A stretch of 64,000 bases of DNA from Clostridiales bacterium SIT11 (GCA_001299455.1 CYUK01000003.1:1426001-1490000); one strand, 5' to 3'; shown: positions 8,052 to 17,649, counted from the stretch's first letter. Numbers and translations are program-made. The notes: generated by a model not told the origin, from the sequence alone.

Positions 8052-9562
8052 AGTATGCATTGTTAAGCGTAACAGATAAGACAGGAATCACAGATCTGGC
8101 CAAGGACTTAGTGGATAGGGGCTTTAGCCTTTTATCTACAGGGGGAACCATGAAGGCCATTGAAGAAGCCAAGATTCCCGTGGAAAACATTTCATCCTAT
8201 ACAGAATTTCCTGAAATGTTAGATGGCCGGGTCAAGACCCTCCATCCCAAGGTCCATGGAGGCCTTCTCTACAGGAGGGACCTTCCAGACCATGTAAAGA
8301 CCATTGAAGATCATGATATTATTCCCATTGATTTGGTGGCCTGCAACCTCTATGATTTTGCCGGCTACCTAGAAAAAAAGGCAGCTCATGAAGACATGAT
8401 TGAACATATTGACATTGGAGGGCCCTCCATGATCCGGTCTGCTGCCAAAAACTACAAGGATGTTTATGTTCTTACAGATCCTAAGGATTATAAAAAAGTT
8501 TTAGATGCCTTGGACGGAAAAATCAACGATGAAAAGTTCCGGGAAGAACTGGCCATGAAGGCCTTTGCCAAGACAGCCTATTATGATGCCATGATTGCCC
8601 GTTACCTGGAAGAAAAAACTGGAAAACAGGCAGATACCTTTACCCTGGGCCTTCTTCGGATGGAAGAACTCCGCTACGGAGAAAATCCCCACCAAAGTGC
8701 CCAAAGGTTCCGGGACCCCATGGCCGATTCCTTTTACAAGAGTATGGACCAATACCAAGGCAAGGAATTATCTTTTAACAATTTAAACGACCTAAACACA
8801 GCCCTGGAACTGGTCCATGAATTTGAAGAACCAGCCTGTGTTGGTTTAAAACATGCCACCCCCTGTGGAGTGGGCCTCGGTTCAGATGCCTATTCTGCCT
8901 ACCAAAAGGCCTTTGAAGCCGACTCCCTGTCTATTTTTGGTGGGATTGTAGCCTTTAACCGGGAAGTGGACAAGGACACAGCAGAAGAAATGGTGAAAAT
9001 CTTCCTAGAAGTTGTAGCTGCTCCCTCTTTTACAGAGGAAGCCTTGGAAGTTTTAAAAAGTAAAGAAAACCTCCGGGTCCTCAAGGTGGACCTAGGGAAA
9101 AAGCCTGTGACTATGGACTTAAAGTACACTTCCGGAGATGTCCTCATCCAAAGCAAGGATGACAAGGACCACGACACCTGGGAAGTGGTGACAGAAAGAG
9201 CTCCCAGCCCCCAAGAAGAAGCCGACTTGAAATTTGCAGAAATGGTCTGCAAGTATGCCCGGTCCAATGCCATTGTTGTAGCTAAAAATGGCGTGACTTT
9301 AGGAATCGGAGGAGGCCAAACTTCAAGAATTTGGGCCCTAGAATCCATCTTAACCCACCACAAGGACCGGAACTTTAAGGGAGCTGTTTTAGCTTCCGAT
9401 GCCTTCTTCCCCTTTGATGACTGTGTAAAACTGGCTGAAAAAATGGGCATTAAGGCCATTGTCCAACCAGGAGGTTCTATTCGAGATCAAGATTCCATTG
9501 ATGCATGTAATAAAGCAGGAATTGCCATGGTATTTACCAAGACACGCCACTTTAGGCATTAA
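8048..9562 (+). CDS. purH: Bifunctional AICAR transformylase / IMP cyclohydrolase
   Basis: A 504-residue enzyme for the last two steps to IMP. The N-terminal MGS-like cyclohydrolase domain (about 1-130) shows LSVTDKTGI, STGGTMKAIEE, DGRVKTLHPKVHGG and DIGGPSMIRSAAKN. The C-terminal transformylase contains RYGENPHQSA, KHATPCGVG and GGGQTSR. Translation starts at a TTG in a TTGA overlap with the purN stop, with GGAGG upstream; the nearby ATG is out of frame. Length is normal. Confidence 0.97.
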   Translation: MKYALLSVTDKTGITDLAKDLVDRGFSLLSTGGTMKAIEEAKIPVENISSYTEFPEMLDGRVKTLHPKVHGGLLYRRDLPDHVKTIEDHDIIPIDLVACNLYDFAGYLEKKAAHEDMIEHIDIGGPSMIRSAAKNYKDVYVLTDPKDYKKVLDALDGKINDEKFREELAMKAFAKTAYYDAMIARYLEEKTGKQADTFTLGLLRMEELRYGENPHQSAQRFRDPMADSFYKSMDQYQGKELSFNNLNDLNTALELVHEFEEPACVGLKHATPCGVGLGSDAYSAYQKAFEADSLSIFGGIVAFNREVDKDTAEEMVKIFLEVVAAPSFTEEALEVLKSKENLRVLKVDLGKKPVTMDLKYTSGDVLIQSKDDKDHDTWEVVTERAPSPQEEADLKFAEMVCKYARSNAIVVAKNGVTLGIGGGQTSRIWALESILTHHKDRNFKGAVLASDAFFPFDDCVKLAEKMGIKAIVQPGGSIRDQDSIDACNKAGIAMVFTKTRHFRH

Positions 9563-9571
9563 GGAGAAAAA

Positions 9572-12500
9572 ATGAAAGTACTTGTAATTGGATCAGGTGC
9601 CAGAGAACATGCCTTGGGAGAAAAGGCTGCTGGACCTGACCGCCAACTTTATTTTATACCGGGAAATGCTGGAACCGGTCGGATTGGAAAAAATGTTGAC
9701 TTGGATAGCAAGGACCACAAGGCCATTGTGGACTTTGCCAAAAAGGAAGGCATTGACTTTACTCTAGTGGGACCGGAAGCTCCTCTCGTTGAGGGTCTGG
9801 TAGATGCCTTGGAAGAAAATGGCCTCAAGGCCTTTGGACCTAAAAAAAGAGAAGCTCAATTGGAAGGGTCCAAGACCTATGCCAAGGACTTCTGCTTCCG
9901 CCATGGACTCTTAACAGCCAAGGCCTATCCCTGCCAAAATCCGGAAGAAATTAAAAGTCATGCCCTAGACCTTATTGAAAAAGATGGGACAGCCGTTTTA
10001 AAGGCAGACGGACTGGCTGCTGGTAAAGGGGTTGTTCTGGCCAAGTCAGAAGAAGAAGTAGACGACTTTATCGACAAACTTTCCCAAGGGGCCTTTGGAG
10101 AGAAAAAAGCCCTGGTGGAAGAGTTCATTTCTGGCTTTGAAGTCAGTGTCCATGCCCTGGTTGCCGGGGACCACTATGCTCTTTTACCCACAGCTCGGGA
10201 CCACAAAAAAGCCTATGACGGAGAACTTGGCCCTAACACAGGAGGCATGGGAACCTACAGCCCCAATATCCAAGCCGACGTCTATACAAAAGAAATCCGA
10301 GAAAAAATTATGGACCCCTTTATGGCAGGTCTGAAAAAAGATGGCCTAGACTACCATGGCGTCATTTTTATTGGCTGCATGATTTCCAGCAAGGGGATTT
10401 ATGTTCTGGAATTTAATGTCCGCTTTGGAGATCCGGAAACCCAATCTATCTTAAACCGTTTAGATGAAGACTTTTTAGACCTTTGCCAGGCCACAAGAGA
10501 CGGGTCCTTGAAGGAAGATGTAAAAATCAAGGACAACAAGGTCTTGACCCTGACCATCGCTTCCAAGGGCTATCCTGGAACCTATGAAAAGGGCTATCCA
10601 ATTTCTTTAGAAGGCTTGGACCAAGTGAAAATTTACCATGGGGGGACCAAGGAAGAAGACGGAAAATTTTTAAGCAATGGCGGCCGGGTCCTTTCCATTA
10701 CAGGAGAGGGCGCCAGCTTTAAGGAAGCCCGGGACAAGGTCTACCAAGCGGCAGAAAAATTGGATTTTGCCAATAAATTTTACAGGAAAGATATTGGCCC
10801 CAGCGTCAAAAGGGCGTATGTAGCCAAAAAAAATGCCTACCAAGTGGAAGCTAAAAAACTGTCCAAGGACCTGGAAGAAGTTCTGGGCCATTCTGTCCAA
10901 GCAAAAATCTATGCCCGCTATGACATAGAAGGCTTGGAAGACCAGGACTTTGACCAAGTTTGCCACTCTATTTTAGCGGAAGCTCCAGTAGATGACCTCT
11001 TTATAGAAGAAGATGCCCTGGACCTTCAAAAGGATTTTGCCAACCCCTTGGTTGTGGAATACCACAAGGGACAATTTGACCAAAGAAAGCAAGGACTTTT
11101 AGATACCATTATGGTCCTCCTAGGTCGGGACGATGTCTTGGCGAGGACAGCCCGGGTCTATGACTTCCAAGACCTTAAGGAGGGAGACCTGGAAAAAATT
11201 CGGGACTATTTAATCAACCCTGTAGATGAAAAGGAAGGCCAAGTTTTAGGCATTCCCACAACTTTAAGGGAGACTTTTTCCTTAAAAATTACCAACCCAG
11301 TCTACCAAGGCTTCCGGAACTTGACAGAAGAAGGCCTGGAGGACTTTATTAAAGATCAAGGTCTAGCCATGAATCTGGATGACTTAAGGCTTGTCCAAGA
11401 CTACTTTAAAGAAAAGGACCGGGACCCCAATGAAACGGAAATTGGCCTTTTAGATACCTACTGGTCTGACCACTGCCGCCACACCACCTTTAATACCGTC
11501 CTGGAAATTGAAGACTTTGTGGCCCAGTCCAAGCTGGATGAAACCATCCAAGAAACCCTGGACAACTACTTGAACCTAAAGAAGACCATGAAGAAGCAAA
11601 AGCCCATCTCCCTGATGGACCTAGGAACCATTGTGGCCAAGTCCCTAAGAGAACGGGGCCTGGCTGACAGGGTAGAAGTGTCCGATGAAATCAACGCTTG
11701 CTCGGTTTTTGTGGACTGTAAAATTCAAGTAGAGGGGGAAGAAAAAACTGTTCCCTATCTTTTAATGTTTAAAAATGAAACCCACAACCATCCTACAGAA
11801 ATTGAGCCCTTTGGTGGAGCCGCCACCTGCCTTGGTGGAGCCATTCGAGACCCCTTATCTGGGCGGTCCTATGTCTACCAAGCCATGCGGGTTACAGGAG
11901 CTGGAGATCCCTTTACACCCTTAGATAAAACCTTAGAAGGCAAGCTTCCCCAAAGAAAAATTTGCCAGGAAGCCGCCCGGGGATATTCTTCCTATGGAAA
12001 CCAAATTGGCCTTACCACAGGTCTCGTGGAAGAACTTTACCATCCAGGTTATCTGGCCAAGAGGATGGAAGTCGGGGCTGTTGTAGGAGCGGCACCGGCA
12101 GAAAATGTCATCCGCCTCCAACCCACAATTGACGATGTCATCCTCCTGGTAGGAGGACGGACAGGCCGAGACGGCGTAGGAGGAGCCACTGGATCTTCCA
12201 AGGTCCATGACGTGTCCTCCATTACAGAGTCTTCTGCAGAAGTCCAAAAGGGGAACGCCCCCATGGAAAGAAAACTTCAAAGACTCTTCCGGAACCCTGC
12301 TGTGGCCAAGTGCATTAAAAAATGTAATGACTTTGGAGCTGGCGGTGTTTCCGTTGCCATTGGAGAATTGGCCGATTCTCTGGAAATCTGGCTGGACCGA
12401 GTTCCCTTAAAATACCAAGGTCTAACGGCCAAGGAAATTGCCCTTTCAGAATCCCAAGAACGGATGGCTCTTTTAGTTTCTCCATCTAATGTAGGTTTTG

Positions 12501-14488
12501 TAAAAAATGCCTGTAAGAAGGAAAACTTGGAAGCCACAGAAGTAGCCATTGTTACAGGATCTGGCAAGCTGCAAATTTTCTACCAAGACCTCTTAATTGT
12601 AGATCTGGACCGAGATTTTATTGATCTGGAAGGGGCCAGTCGCTTTATGACGGCCCGGATTCAACCAGAAGATTTACCAAAAGTTTTAGAAGAAGATGGA
12701 AATTTGGAAGACTTAAAGGACCGTCTCCAAGATTTAAACCTAGCTTCCCAAAGAAATTTAATGGAACGCTTTGACTCCTCCATTGGCCGGGGATCTGTCC
12801 TAGCTCCCCTAGGTGGGGACCGGCAATTGACGCCCAGTCAAGGGATGGTAGCTCTTTTACCTAGCCTAGAAGGAAAGTCTAAGACCGCCTCCATTATGAC
12901 CTACGGTTTTAACCCCTACTTGTCTAGCGAAAGTCAATTCCTAGGGGCCTACTATGCCGTTTTGGAATCCCTAGGAAAATTTGTAACCCTAGGAGGTAGC
13001 TTAGGTGAAGTCTACCTGTCCTTCCAAGAATACTTTGAAAAACTAGGCGAAGATCCGGAAAAATGGGGCAAGCCCTTAAAGTCTCTTTTAGGGGCCTACA
13101 AGATTACCACAGACCTGGGCATTCCATCTATTGGTGGCAAGGACTCCATGTCCGGGAGTTTTGAAAACTTATCTGTCCCACCCACGTTAATTTCCTTTGC
13201 CTGTGGACCTGTGTCCGTAGACCGGGTTATCAGTCCAGAATTTAAGGGCAAGGGGAAAATTGGTCTTTTATCCATAGACCAAAAAGAAGATGGAACCCTG
13301 GACCTTGAAGCCTGGAAGAAAAATGTAGCTATTTTAGAAAAGGCCATTGATGAAGGAAAAATCTACAGCCTTTCCCACCTGGGAGCCATGGGACTTGTTC
13401 CCAAACTCTTTGAATTAGCCATTGGGAATAATCTTGGCATTAAGGTCCAAGTTCCAGACTTTTACAAGGCCAGGTATGGAGACTTTATCCTGGAATATGA
13501 GGGAGATATTGAAGGAGTTGAGGACCTGGGAACCATTGAAGGCGAGGACTTTGCCATTAACGGCAAGACCTTTAAGTATGAAGACCTCCTTCCCGGCTAC
13601 CTGAACAAGTTAGATCCAATTTATTCTCCTGTTATTGAAGAAAATCTGGCTCCCATAGAAGAAAAATCTTCCTTGGAAAGACCCAAGAAGTCGAAAAAAC
13701 CTGTGGACTCTCCCAAGGTTATTATCCCTGTCTTCCCAGGCACCAACTGTGAATATGATACAGCAGCAGCCTTTAAGGAAGCAGGAGGAGACCCGGAAAT
13801 CCTGGTCTTTAACAATTTGAGTCCAAGAGATGTAGAAGAATCCATTGACACTTTAGCTCGGAAGATTAAGACGGCCCAAATTTTGGCCCTTCCAGGAGGA
13901 TTTTCCATGGGGGATGAACCAGATGGGTCCGGGAAATTTATTGCCAATGTCTTGAGAAACCCAAAAATTGAAGCAGCCATTGACGTCTTGTTGAAAGACC
14001 AAGATGGACTGATTTTAGGAATTTGTAATGGCTTTCAAGCCCTGATTAAGACAGGTTACCTCCCCTATGGGAAGGCCAAGCTTTTGGAAGAAAAAGACCC
14101 TACCCTCCACTACAACAATTCCAACCGCCACATTGCCCGCTTTGCAGACACCAAGGTGGCCACTACCAACAGTCCCTGGACCTCTAAACTTTCCAAGGAC
14201 AAGGTCTACCGGATCCCCATCTCTCATGGAGAAGGCCGGGTCATCTTAAGTGAAGACCTCTATAGGGACCTCCTTACTAAGGACCAAATTGCCACCCACT
14301 ATGTCAAGACCCCCAACGGGTCCTTCTATGGAATTGAGGGCCTCCTGTCTCCTGATGGAAAAATTTTAGGGAAAATGGGCCATACAGAAAGAGTGGCCGA
14401 GGACCTGTACAAGAATATCCCAGGCGTTGACCTTCAAGAAATCATAGCCTCCGGTGTAGAATTTATGAGGAAAGACCATGAGAAATAA
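9572..14488 (+). CDS. purDL: PurD-PurL fusion: GAR synthetase joined to FGAM synthetase
   Basis: A single 1638-residue frame carries two enzymes. Residues 1 to about 413 are a full GAR synthetase (GSGAREHAL at the start, ATP-grasp DGLAAGKGV, EFNVRFGDPETQ, ending in FYRKDIG). From about 414 (RAYVAKKNAYQVEAKKL) a complete large FGAM synthetase follows, of the single-chain clostridial kind. It has a PurS-like domain, TYWSDHCRHTTFNT near 630, FKNETHNHPTEIEPFGG, and a C-terminal glutaminase from about 1381 with the Cys in GICNGFQAL (C1485) and HGEGRV. The junction falls where PurD normally ends and PurL normally begins, with no linker, as if a stop codon had been lost. The steps joined (2 and 4) flank PurN. 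AAGGAG precedes the ATG; purB overlaps its end by 11 bases. Confidence 0.95.
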   Translation: MKVLVIGSGAREHALGEKAAGPDRQLYFIPGNAGTGRIGKNVDLDSKDHKAIVDFAKKEGIDFTLVGPEAPLVEGLVDALEENGLKAFGPKKREAQLEGSKTYAKDFCFRHGLLTAKAYPCQNPEEIKSHALDLIEKDGTAVLKADGLAAGKGVVLAKSEEEVDDFIDKLSQGAFGEKKALVEEFISGFEVSVHALVAGDHYALLPTARDHKKAYDGELGPNTGGMGTYSPNIQADVYTKEIREKIMDPFMAGLKKDGLDYHGVIFIGCMISSKGIYVLEFNVRFGDPETQSILNRLDEDFLDLCQATRDGSLKEDVKIKDNKVLTLTIASKGYPGTYEKGYPISLEGLDQVKIYHGGTKEEDGKFLSNGGRVLSITGEGASFKEARDKVYQAAEKLDFANKFYRKDIGPSVKRAYVAKKNAYQVEAKKLSKDLEEVLGHSVQAKIYARYDIEGLEDQDFDQVCHSILAEAPVDDLFIEEDALDLQKDFANPLVVEYHKGQFDQRKQGLLDTIMVLLGRDDVLARTARVYDFQDLKEGDLEKIRDYLINPVDEKEGQVLGIPTTLRETFSLKITNPVYQGFRNLTEEGLEDFIKDQGLAMNLDDLRLVQDYFKEKDRDPNETEIGLLDTYWSDHCRHTTFNTVLEIEDFVAQSKLDETIQETLDNYLNLKKTMKKQKPISLMDLGTIVAKSLRERGLADRVEVSDEINACSVFVDCKIQVEGEEKTVPYLLMFKNETHNHPTEIEPFGGAATCLGGAIRDPLSGRSYVYQAMRVTGAGDPFTPLDKTLEGKLPQRKICQEAARGYSSYGNQIGLTTGLVEELYHPGYLAKRMEVGAVVGAAPAENVIRLQPTIDDVILLVGGRTGRDGVGGATGSSKVHDVSSITESSAEVQKGNAPMERKLQRLFRNPAVAKCIKKCNDFGAGGVSVAIGELADSLEIWLDRVPLKYQGLTAKEIALSESQERMALLVSPSNVGFVKNACKKENLEATEVAIVTGSGKLQIFYQDLLIVDLDRDFIDLEGASRFMTARIQPEDLPKVLEEDGNLEDLKDRLQDLNLASQRNLMERFDSSIGRGSVLAPLGGDRQLTPSQGMVALLPSLEGKSKTASIMTYGFNPYLSSESQFLGAYYAVLESLGKFVTLGGSLGEVYLSFQEYFEKLGEDPEKWGKPLKSLLGAYKITTDLGIPSIGGKDSMSGSFENLSVPPTLISFACGPVSVDRVISPEFKGKGKIGLLSIDQKEDGTLDLEAWKKNVAILEKAIDEGKIYSLSHLGAMGLVPKLFELAIGNNLGIKVQVPDFYKARYGDFILEYEGDIEGVEDLGTIEGEDFAINGKTFKYEDLLPGYLNKLDPIYSPVIEENLAPIEEKSSLERPKKSKKPVDSPKVIIPVFPGTNCEYDTAAAFKEAGGDPEILVFNNLSPRDVEESIDTLARKIKTAQILALPGGFSMGDEPDGSGKFIANVLRNPKIEAAIDVLLKDQDGLILGICNGFQALIKTGYLPYGKAKLLEEKDPTLHYNNSNRHIARFADTKVATTNSPWTSKLSKDKVYRIPISHGEGRVILSEDLYRDLLTKDQIATHYVKTPNGSFYGIEGLLSPDGKILGKMGHTERVAEDLYKNIPGVDLQEIIASGVEFMRKDHEK

Positions 14489-15899
14489 ATACGAAAACCC
14501 CTTGACCAGCCGGTATGCCAGCCAGGAAATGTCCTATATCTTTTCTGACGATCACAAGTTTAAGACCTTCCGCCGGCTCTGGATTGCCTTGGCAAAAAGT
14601 GAAAAAGCCCTGGGCCTAAATATTAGCCAGGACCAAATTCAGGATCTGGAAGACCATATTGGAGACATAAACTATGACCGGGTGGCGGAAATTGAAAAGG
14701 AAACCCGCCACGATGTCATGGCCCACATTAAGGCCTATGGAGAAGTGGCCCCTTCCGCCAAGGGAATTATCCATCTTGGCGCCACCTCCTGTTTTGTGAC
14801 AGACAATACTGACTTGATTTTAATGGCCGACGGCCTGGACCTTATTTTGAAAAAGCTCAAGGTTCTTTTGAAAAACCTCCGAGACTTTGCCATGGACTAC
14901 AAGGACCTGCCCATCCTGGCCTACACCCACTATCAACCAGCCCAACCTACCACTCTGGGAAAGAGGGCCAGTCTTTGGCTCTATGACCTCTACCTGGATT
15001 TGGAAGAACTTTCCTATCGGCGGAAAAACCTCCGCCTAAGAGGGGTCAAGGGGACCACAGGAACCCAGGCCTCCTTTATGGAACTCTTTGAAGATGGGGA
15101 AACGGTGGACAAGCTGGAAGACCTGGTTCTAAAGGAAATGGGCTTTGATAAGGCCTATCCTGTAACCGGCCAAACCTACTCCAGGAAGGTAGATGGCCAA
15201 ATTTTAACTAGCCTGGCCAGCCTGGCCCAGTCCATCCACAAGATGACCAATGACCTCCGGATGATGCAAAATCAAAAGGAAGTGGAAGAACCCTATGAAA
15301 AAGGTCAAGTGGGATCTTCTGCCATGGCCTATAAGAGGAATCCTATGCGGTCTGAACGGATGTCCTCCCTGGCCAAGTACCTTATCAACACCAGCCAAAA
15401 TGGGGTCTGGGTCCATGCGACCCAATGGTTTGAGCGGACCCTAGATGACTCGGCCAACCGGCGGATTTCTATTGGAGAAAGCTTCCTGGCCATGGATGCC
15501 ATTTTGGATATTGCCATTAATGTCACCTCAGGCCTGGTGGTTCATGAAAAAATGATTGAACGAAACCTGGCCCTGGAACTTCCTTTTATGGCCACAGAAA
15601 ATATTTTAATGGAAGCCGTGAAAAAAGGTGGGGACCGACAAGAACTCCATGAACACATCCGGACCCACTCTGTGGCAGCGGCCGCTGTTGTCAAGGACCA
15701 GGGAAAAGAAAATGACCTCCTGGACCGGATTATGAAAGACCCGGCCTTTGGCCTATCAGAAGAAGAAATCAAGACCCTGGTCAATCCCAGAGACTTTATC
15801 GGCCGTGCCCCAGACCAAGTGGAAAGACTGGTGAAAGAAGTTATTGACCCAGTCTTAAAGGATGTCAGCCAGGACTACCATGTGGATTTAAAGGTGTAA
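14478..15899 (+). CDS. purB: Adenylosuccinate lyase
   Basis: A 473-residue fumarase/aspartase-superfamily enzyme that cleaves SAICAR to AICAR and adenylosuccinate to AMP. It resembles the longer, eukaryote-like branch of the family: NPLTSRYASQEMSYIFSD at the start, HLGATSCFVTDN, and the signature loop GSSAMAYKRNPMRSE. It starts inside the end of purDL (11-base overlap) and is the last gene of the operon, followed by a strong terminator. Confidence 0.96.
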   Translation: MRNKYENPLTSRYASQEMSYIFSDDHKFKTFRRLWIALAKSEKALGLNISQDQIQDLEDHIGDINYDRVAEIEKETRHDVMAHIKAYGEVAPSAKGIIHLGATSCFVTDNTDLILMADGLDLILKKLKVLLKNLRDFAMDYKDLPILAYTHYQPAQPTTLGKRASLWLYDLYLDLEELSYRRKNLRLRGVKGTTGTQASFMELFEDGETVDKLEDLVLKEMGFDKAYPVTGQTYSRKVDGQILTSLASLAQSIHKMTNDLRMMQNQKEVEEPYEKGQVGSSAMAYKRNPMRSERMSSLAKYLINTSQNGVWVHATQWFERTLDDSANRRISIGESFLAMDAILDIAINVTSGLVVHEKMIERNLALELPFMATENILMEAVKKGGDRQELHEHIRTHSVAAAAVVKDQGKENDLLDRIMKDPAFGLSEEEIKTLVNPRDFIGRAPDQVERLVKEVIDPVLKDVSQDYHVDLKV

Positions 15900-15974
15900 G
15901 AAAGAAGAGGGTTCAGGGCCCTATTTTCCTGAAACCACAAGTGAAAACAAAGAATATTTTAGCGAACCCTTGAG

Positions 15975-16009
15975 AACCCCTCCCTATCTATGGATAAGGA
16001 GGGGTTTTT
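15975..16009 (+). terminator. Terminator of the purine operon
   Basis: AACCCCTCC (15975-15983) pairs with GGAGGGGTT (15998-16006), followed by T residues. Confidence 0.9.
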
Positions 16010-16132
16010 CTATATATAGAATATTTTTTAGAAAGAAGGGAGTTCAAGAAATTTTTAAAGAGAGTTTACAAAAATAAAAAAAGATGCTTACATGGCCGTG
16101 CTAATATATAAATACTTGAAGGAGGGACAAAA

Positions 16133-16303
16133 ATGAATCAAAAGGGAATACAAGTAAAAATATTTAGAAGTCTGGGACTGGCCATGGGGGTCGCCTCTCT
16201 AGTATTGTTGATATTAAAAACAGTTTCTACAGAAACGGCCTTAATTCTATTGTCTTTGGGACTTGTTGCCCAGGGGTTAGGAAATCTGGAAAGTGGAAAA
16301 TAA
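16133..16303 (+). CDS. Small two-helix membrane protein, unrecognised
   Basis: A 56-residue frame starting at an ATG six bases after GGAGGG. It reads MNQKGIQVKIFRSLGLAMG at the start, then two hydrophobic stretches (about 13-28 and 36-50) separated by KTVSTET, and ends LESGK. Composition and the strong ribosome binding site suggest a real small integral membrane protein. I do not recognise the family. It lies in its own unit between the purine terminator and the folT promoter. Confidence 0.65.
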   Translation: MNQKGIQVKIFRSLGLAMGVASLVLLILKTVSTETALILLSLGLVAQGLGNLESGK

Positions 16304-16488
16304 GAATTCTGGAAAGATAGTGGGGCAATATTATATCCATTGCCATAGGTAAAATATCTTTTCTTTAATATTTGTCACTATATTTTTTTGGTTGATTTTT
16401 CGGGCTGATAGATAAGGCTAAAGAAGCGAGAGAGGGAAGAAAAAGTATTAAGTGCTAGAAAAGATGAACAAATTAAATATAAGCAATC
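16304..16488 (+). other. Spacer with possible gene remnant
   Basis: No intact frame. In the frame beginning near 16420 there is a charged, helix-like run (KKREREEKVLSARKDEQIK), preceded by hydrophobic-looking sequence with stops and frame changes. This resembles the decayed partner of the small membrane protein just upstream, but it cannot be shown from sequence alone. Confidence 0.3.
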
Positions 16489-16518
16489 AATAAGGGACCG
16501 AATAGATGGTCCCTTATT
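16489..16518. terminator. Perfect 11-bp hairpin, probable terminator
   Basis: AATAAGGGACC (16489-16499) and GGTCCCTTATT (16508-16518) are perfect complements around an 8-base loop. The AATA/TATT flanks make it usable from either side. Confidence 0.65.
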
Positions 16519-16578
16519 TCATATTTTATAAAGGAAGGCAGATTTTCTTAGAATTTTTCTTTTCCTTTACCTTCTCTG

Positions 16579-16587
16579 TGTTATAAT
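16579..16587 (+). promoter_or_regulatory. Extended -10 promoter of folT
   Basis: TGTTATAAT immediately upstream of the THF riboswitch; the -35 region is weak, as expected for an extended -10 promoter. Confidence 0.6.
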
Positions 16588-16599
16588 GGAATTAAAGAT

Positions 16600-16698
16600 A
16601 TGTGTAGAGAAGAAAGTAGCGCGTAAAGTGTTTATGGAATGGAGACGCCATAAAACGAAGAGGAAGACTCGCGATGCGCTTTCGATCCGCTGCGACAT
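16600..16698 (+). promoter_or_regulatory. Tetrahydrofolate (THF) riboswitch
   Basis: The RNA between the promoter and folT shows GCGCGTAAAGTG, then a GGAATGGAGACGCC hairpin region, then AACGAAG and finally GATCCGCTGCGAC. These blocks and their order match the THF-I aptamer found upstream of folT and folE in Firmicutes. The downstream hairpin hides the folT ribosome binding site, suggesting control of translation. Confidence 0.82.
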
Positions 16699-16702
16699 AG
16701 GA

Positions 16703-16731
16703 CCTCCTATGCTAACAGCGAGAATAGGAGG
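16703..16731 (+). promoter_or_regulatory. Ribosome-binding-site sequestering hairpin
   Basis: CCTCCTAT (16703-16710) is the exact complement of ATAGGAGG (16724-16731), which contains the folT ribosome binding site about 10 bases before the ATG. It is the likely expression platform of the THF riboswitch. Confidence 0.8.
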
Positions 16732-16741
16732 GACTAATTAT

Positions 16742-17272
16742 ATGAAAAATTCATCTTCAAAACGTATTTTAAAATTAGTTGTCATGGCATTTTTTATTGC
16801 CTTGCAGGTTGTCGTGTCTCGGGTGGTGTCCATTGAAATAGGCAACGCCTTCCGACTGAACTTTGCCTTTGTAGTAGTGGCTTTAGAAGGGGCCTTGCTA
16901 GGACCCTGGGCAGCGGCTACTTGTGGGGTCATGGCAGATTTTGCAGGTTATCTGGTCCGGCCCATTGGGGTCTACCATCCAGGCTTTGCCTTTACAGCAG
17001 CCCTGGGCGGACTTGTCTACGGCTACCTCCTCTATGGGAAGCGGCCCATGCCCTGGAAAAATATCGTCACAGCTAGCTTAATACAAGTTTTATTTAGCAA
17101 TTTACTTTTAAATTCTCTATGGATTATGTCTTTTACAGGAAATACCTATCTGCAAACCCTGGCCTTAAGGGCGCCAGTGGAACTAGTCCAAGCAGTTTTG
17201 AAACCGCTCATTTTAGTGGTTCTTCTTCCTCGCTTGGTGGAAGCTGTGGAAAGGCAAATTCATTTAAATTAG
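16742..17272 (+). CDS. folT: Folate-specific ECF transporter S component
   Basis: A 176-residue membrane protein of the ECF S-component group, with six hydrophobic segments. MAFFIALQVVVSR and the FRLNFAFVVVALEGALLGPW region are typical of FolT: substrate-binding residues in the first helix and the loop 'xxRxxFxF...G.LLGP'. It binds folate and works with the shared EcfT/EcfA module, which is not in this window. The start is the ATG at 16742, behind ATAGGAGG. A longer frame from 16586 would run through the riboswitch and is rejected. The THF riboswitch upstream supports the substrate assignment. It is followed 8 bases later by a metallopeptidase gene. Confidence 0.88.
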   Translation: MKNSSSKRILKLVVMAFFIALQVVVSRVVSIEIGNAFRLNFAFVVVALEGALLGPWAAATCGVMADFAGYLVRPIGVYHPGFAFTAALGGLVYGYLLYGKRPMPWKNIVTASLIQVLFSNLLLNSLWIMSFTGNTYLQTLALRAPVELVQAVLKPLILVVLLPRLVEAVERQIHLN

Positions 17273-17280
17273 GAGTGTGT

Positions 17281-17649
17281 ATGTTTACAATAGAGGAAGT
17301 ACAAGAGCTGCTGGATGAAGCAGCTCTTGCTTTACCTGAGGGGATTTTTGACGGTCTAACTGGTGGCGTCATCTTATCAGAAGACACGGTCCTCCATCCT
17401 GAGGACCGTCATGGAAATTTATATATTCTAGGTCAATATCAAAAAGATCCTTTTGGAAGTCGGATTATGATTTATTACGGGTCTTTAATGAAGATTTATG
17501 GCCAGGCCTCCAGGGGAGAGCTCTACACCAGGATTGAAGAGCTCCTCCACCATGAGCTCCGCCACCATTTGGAGGGCCGGGCCGGAGTGGATGACCTGGT
17601 ACGGGAGGATGAAGCATTTTTGGAAGACTATAGAAGGAGGGACTCTTGA
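17281..17649 (+). CDS. Small zincin-like metallopeptidase family protein
   Basis: A 122-residue acidic protein. [19 protein letters not shown] carries an HExxH-type element (HELRH) with a following acidic region. This matches the small metallopeptidase family PF06262 as seen in Firmicutes, whose function is unknown. There is no signal peptide or membrane segment. The start is the ATG at 17281 with AGGAG upstream; a longer upstream frame overlaps folT and lacks a binding site. Its TGA overlaps the TTG start of the J-domain gene. The linkage to folT and a J-domain protein is not explained by any known pathway. Confidence 0.75.
   Translation: MFTIEEVQELLDEAALALPEGIFDGLTGGVILSEDTVLHPEDRHGNLYILGQYQKDPFGSRIMIYYGSLMKIYGQASRGELYTRIEELLHHELRHHLEGRAGVDDLVREDEAFLEDYRRRDS

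Noticed and set aside
16586-16741. Upstream extension of the folT frame
   Set aside because: This stretch is the THF riboswitch; the real start has ATAGGAGG before the ATG at 16742.
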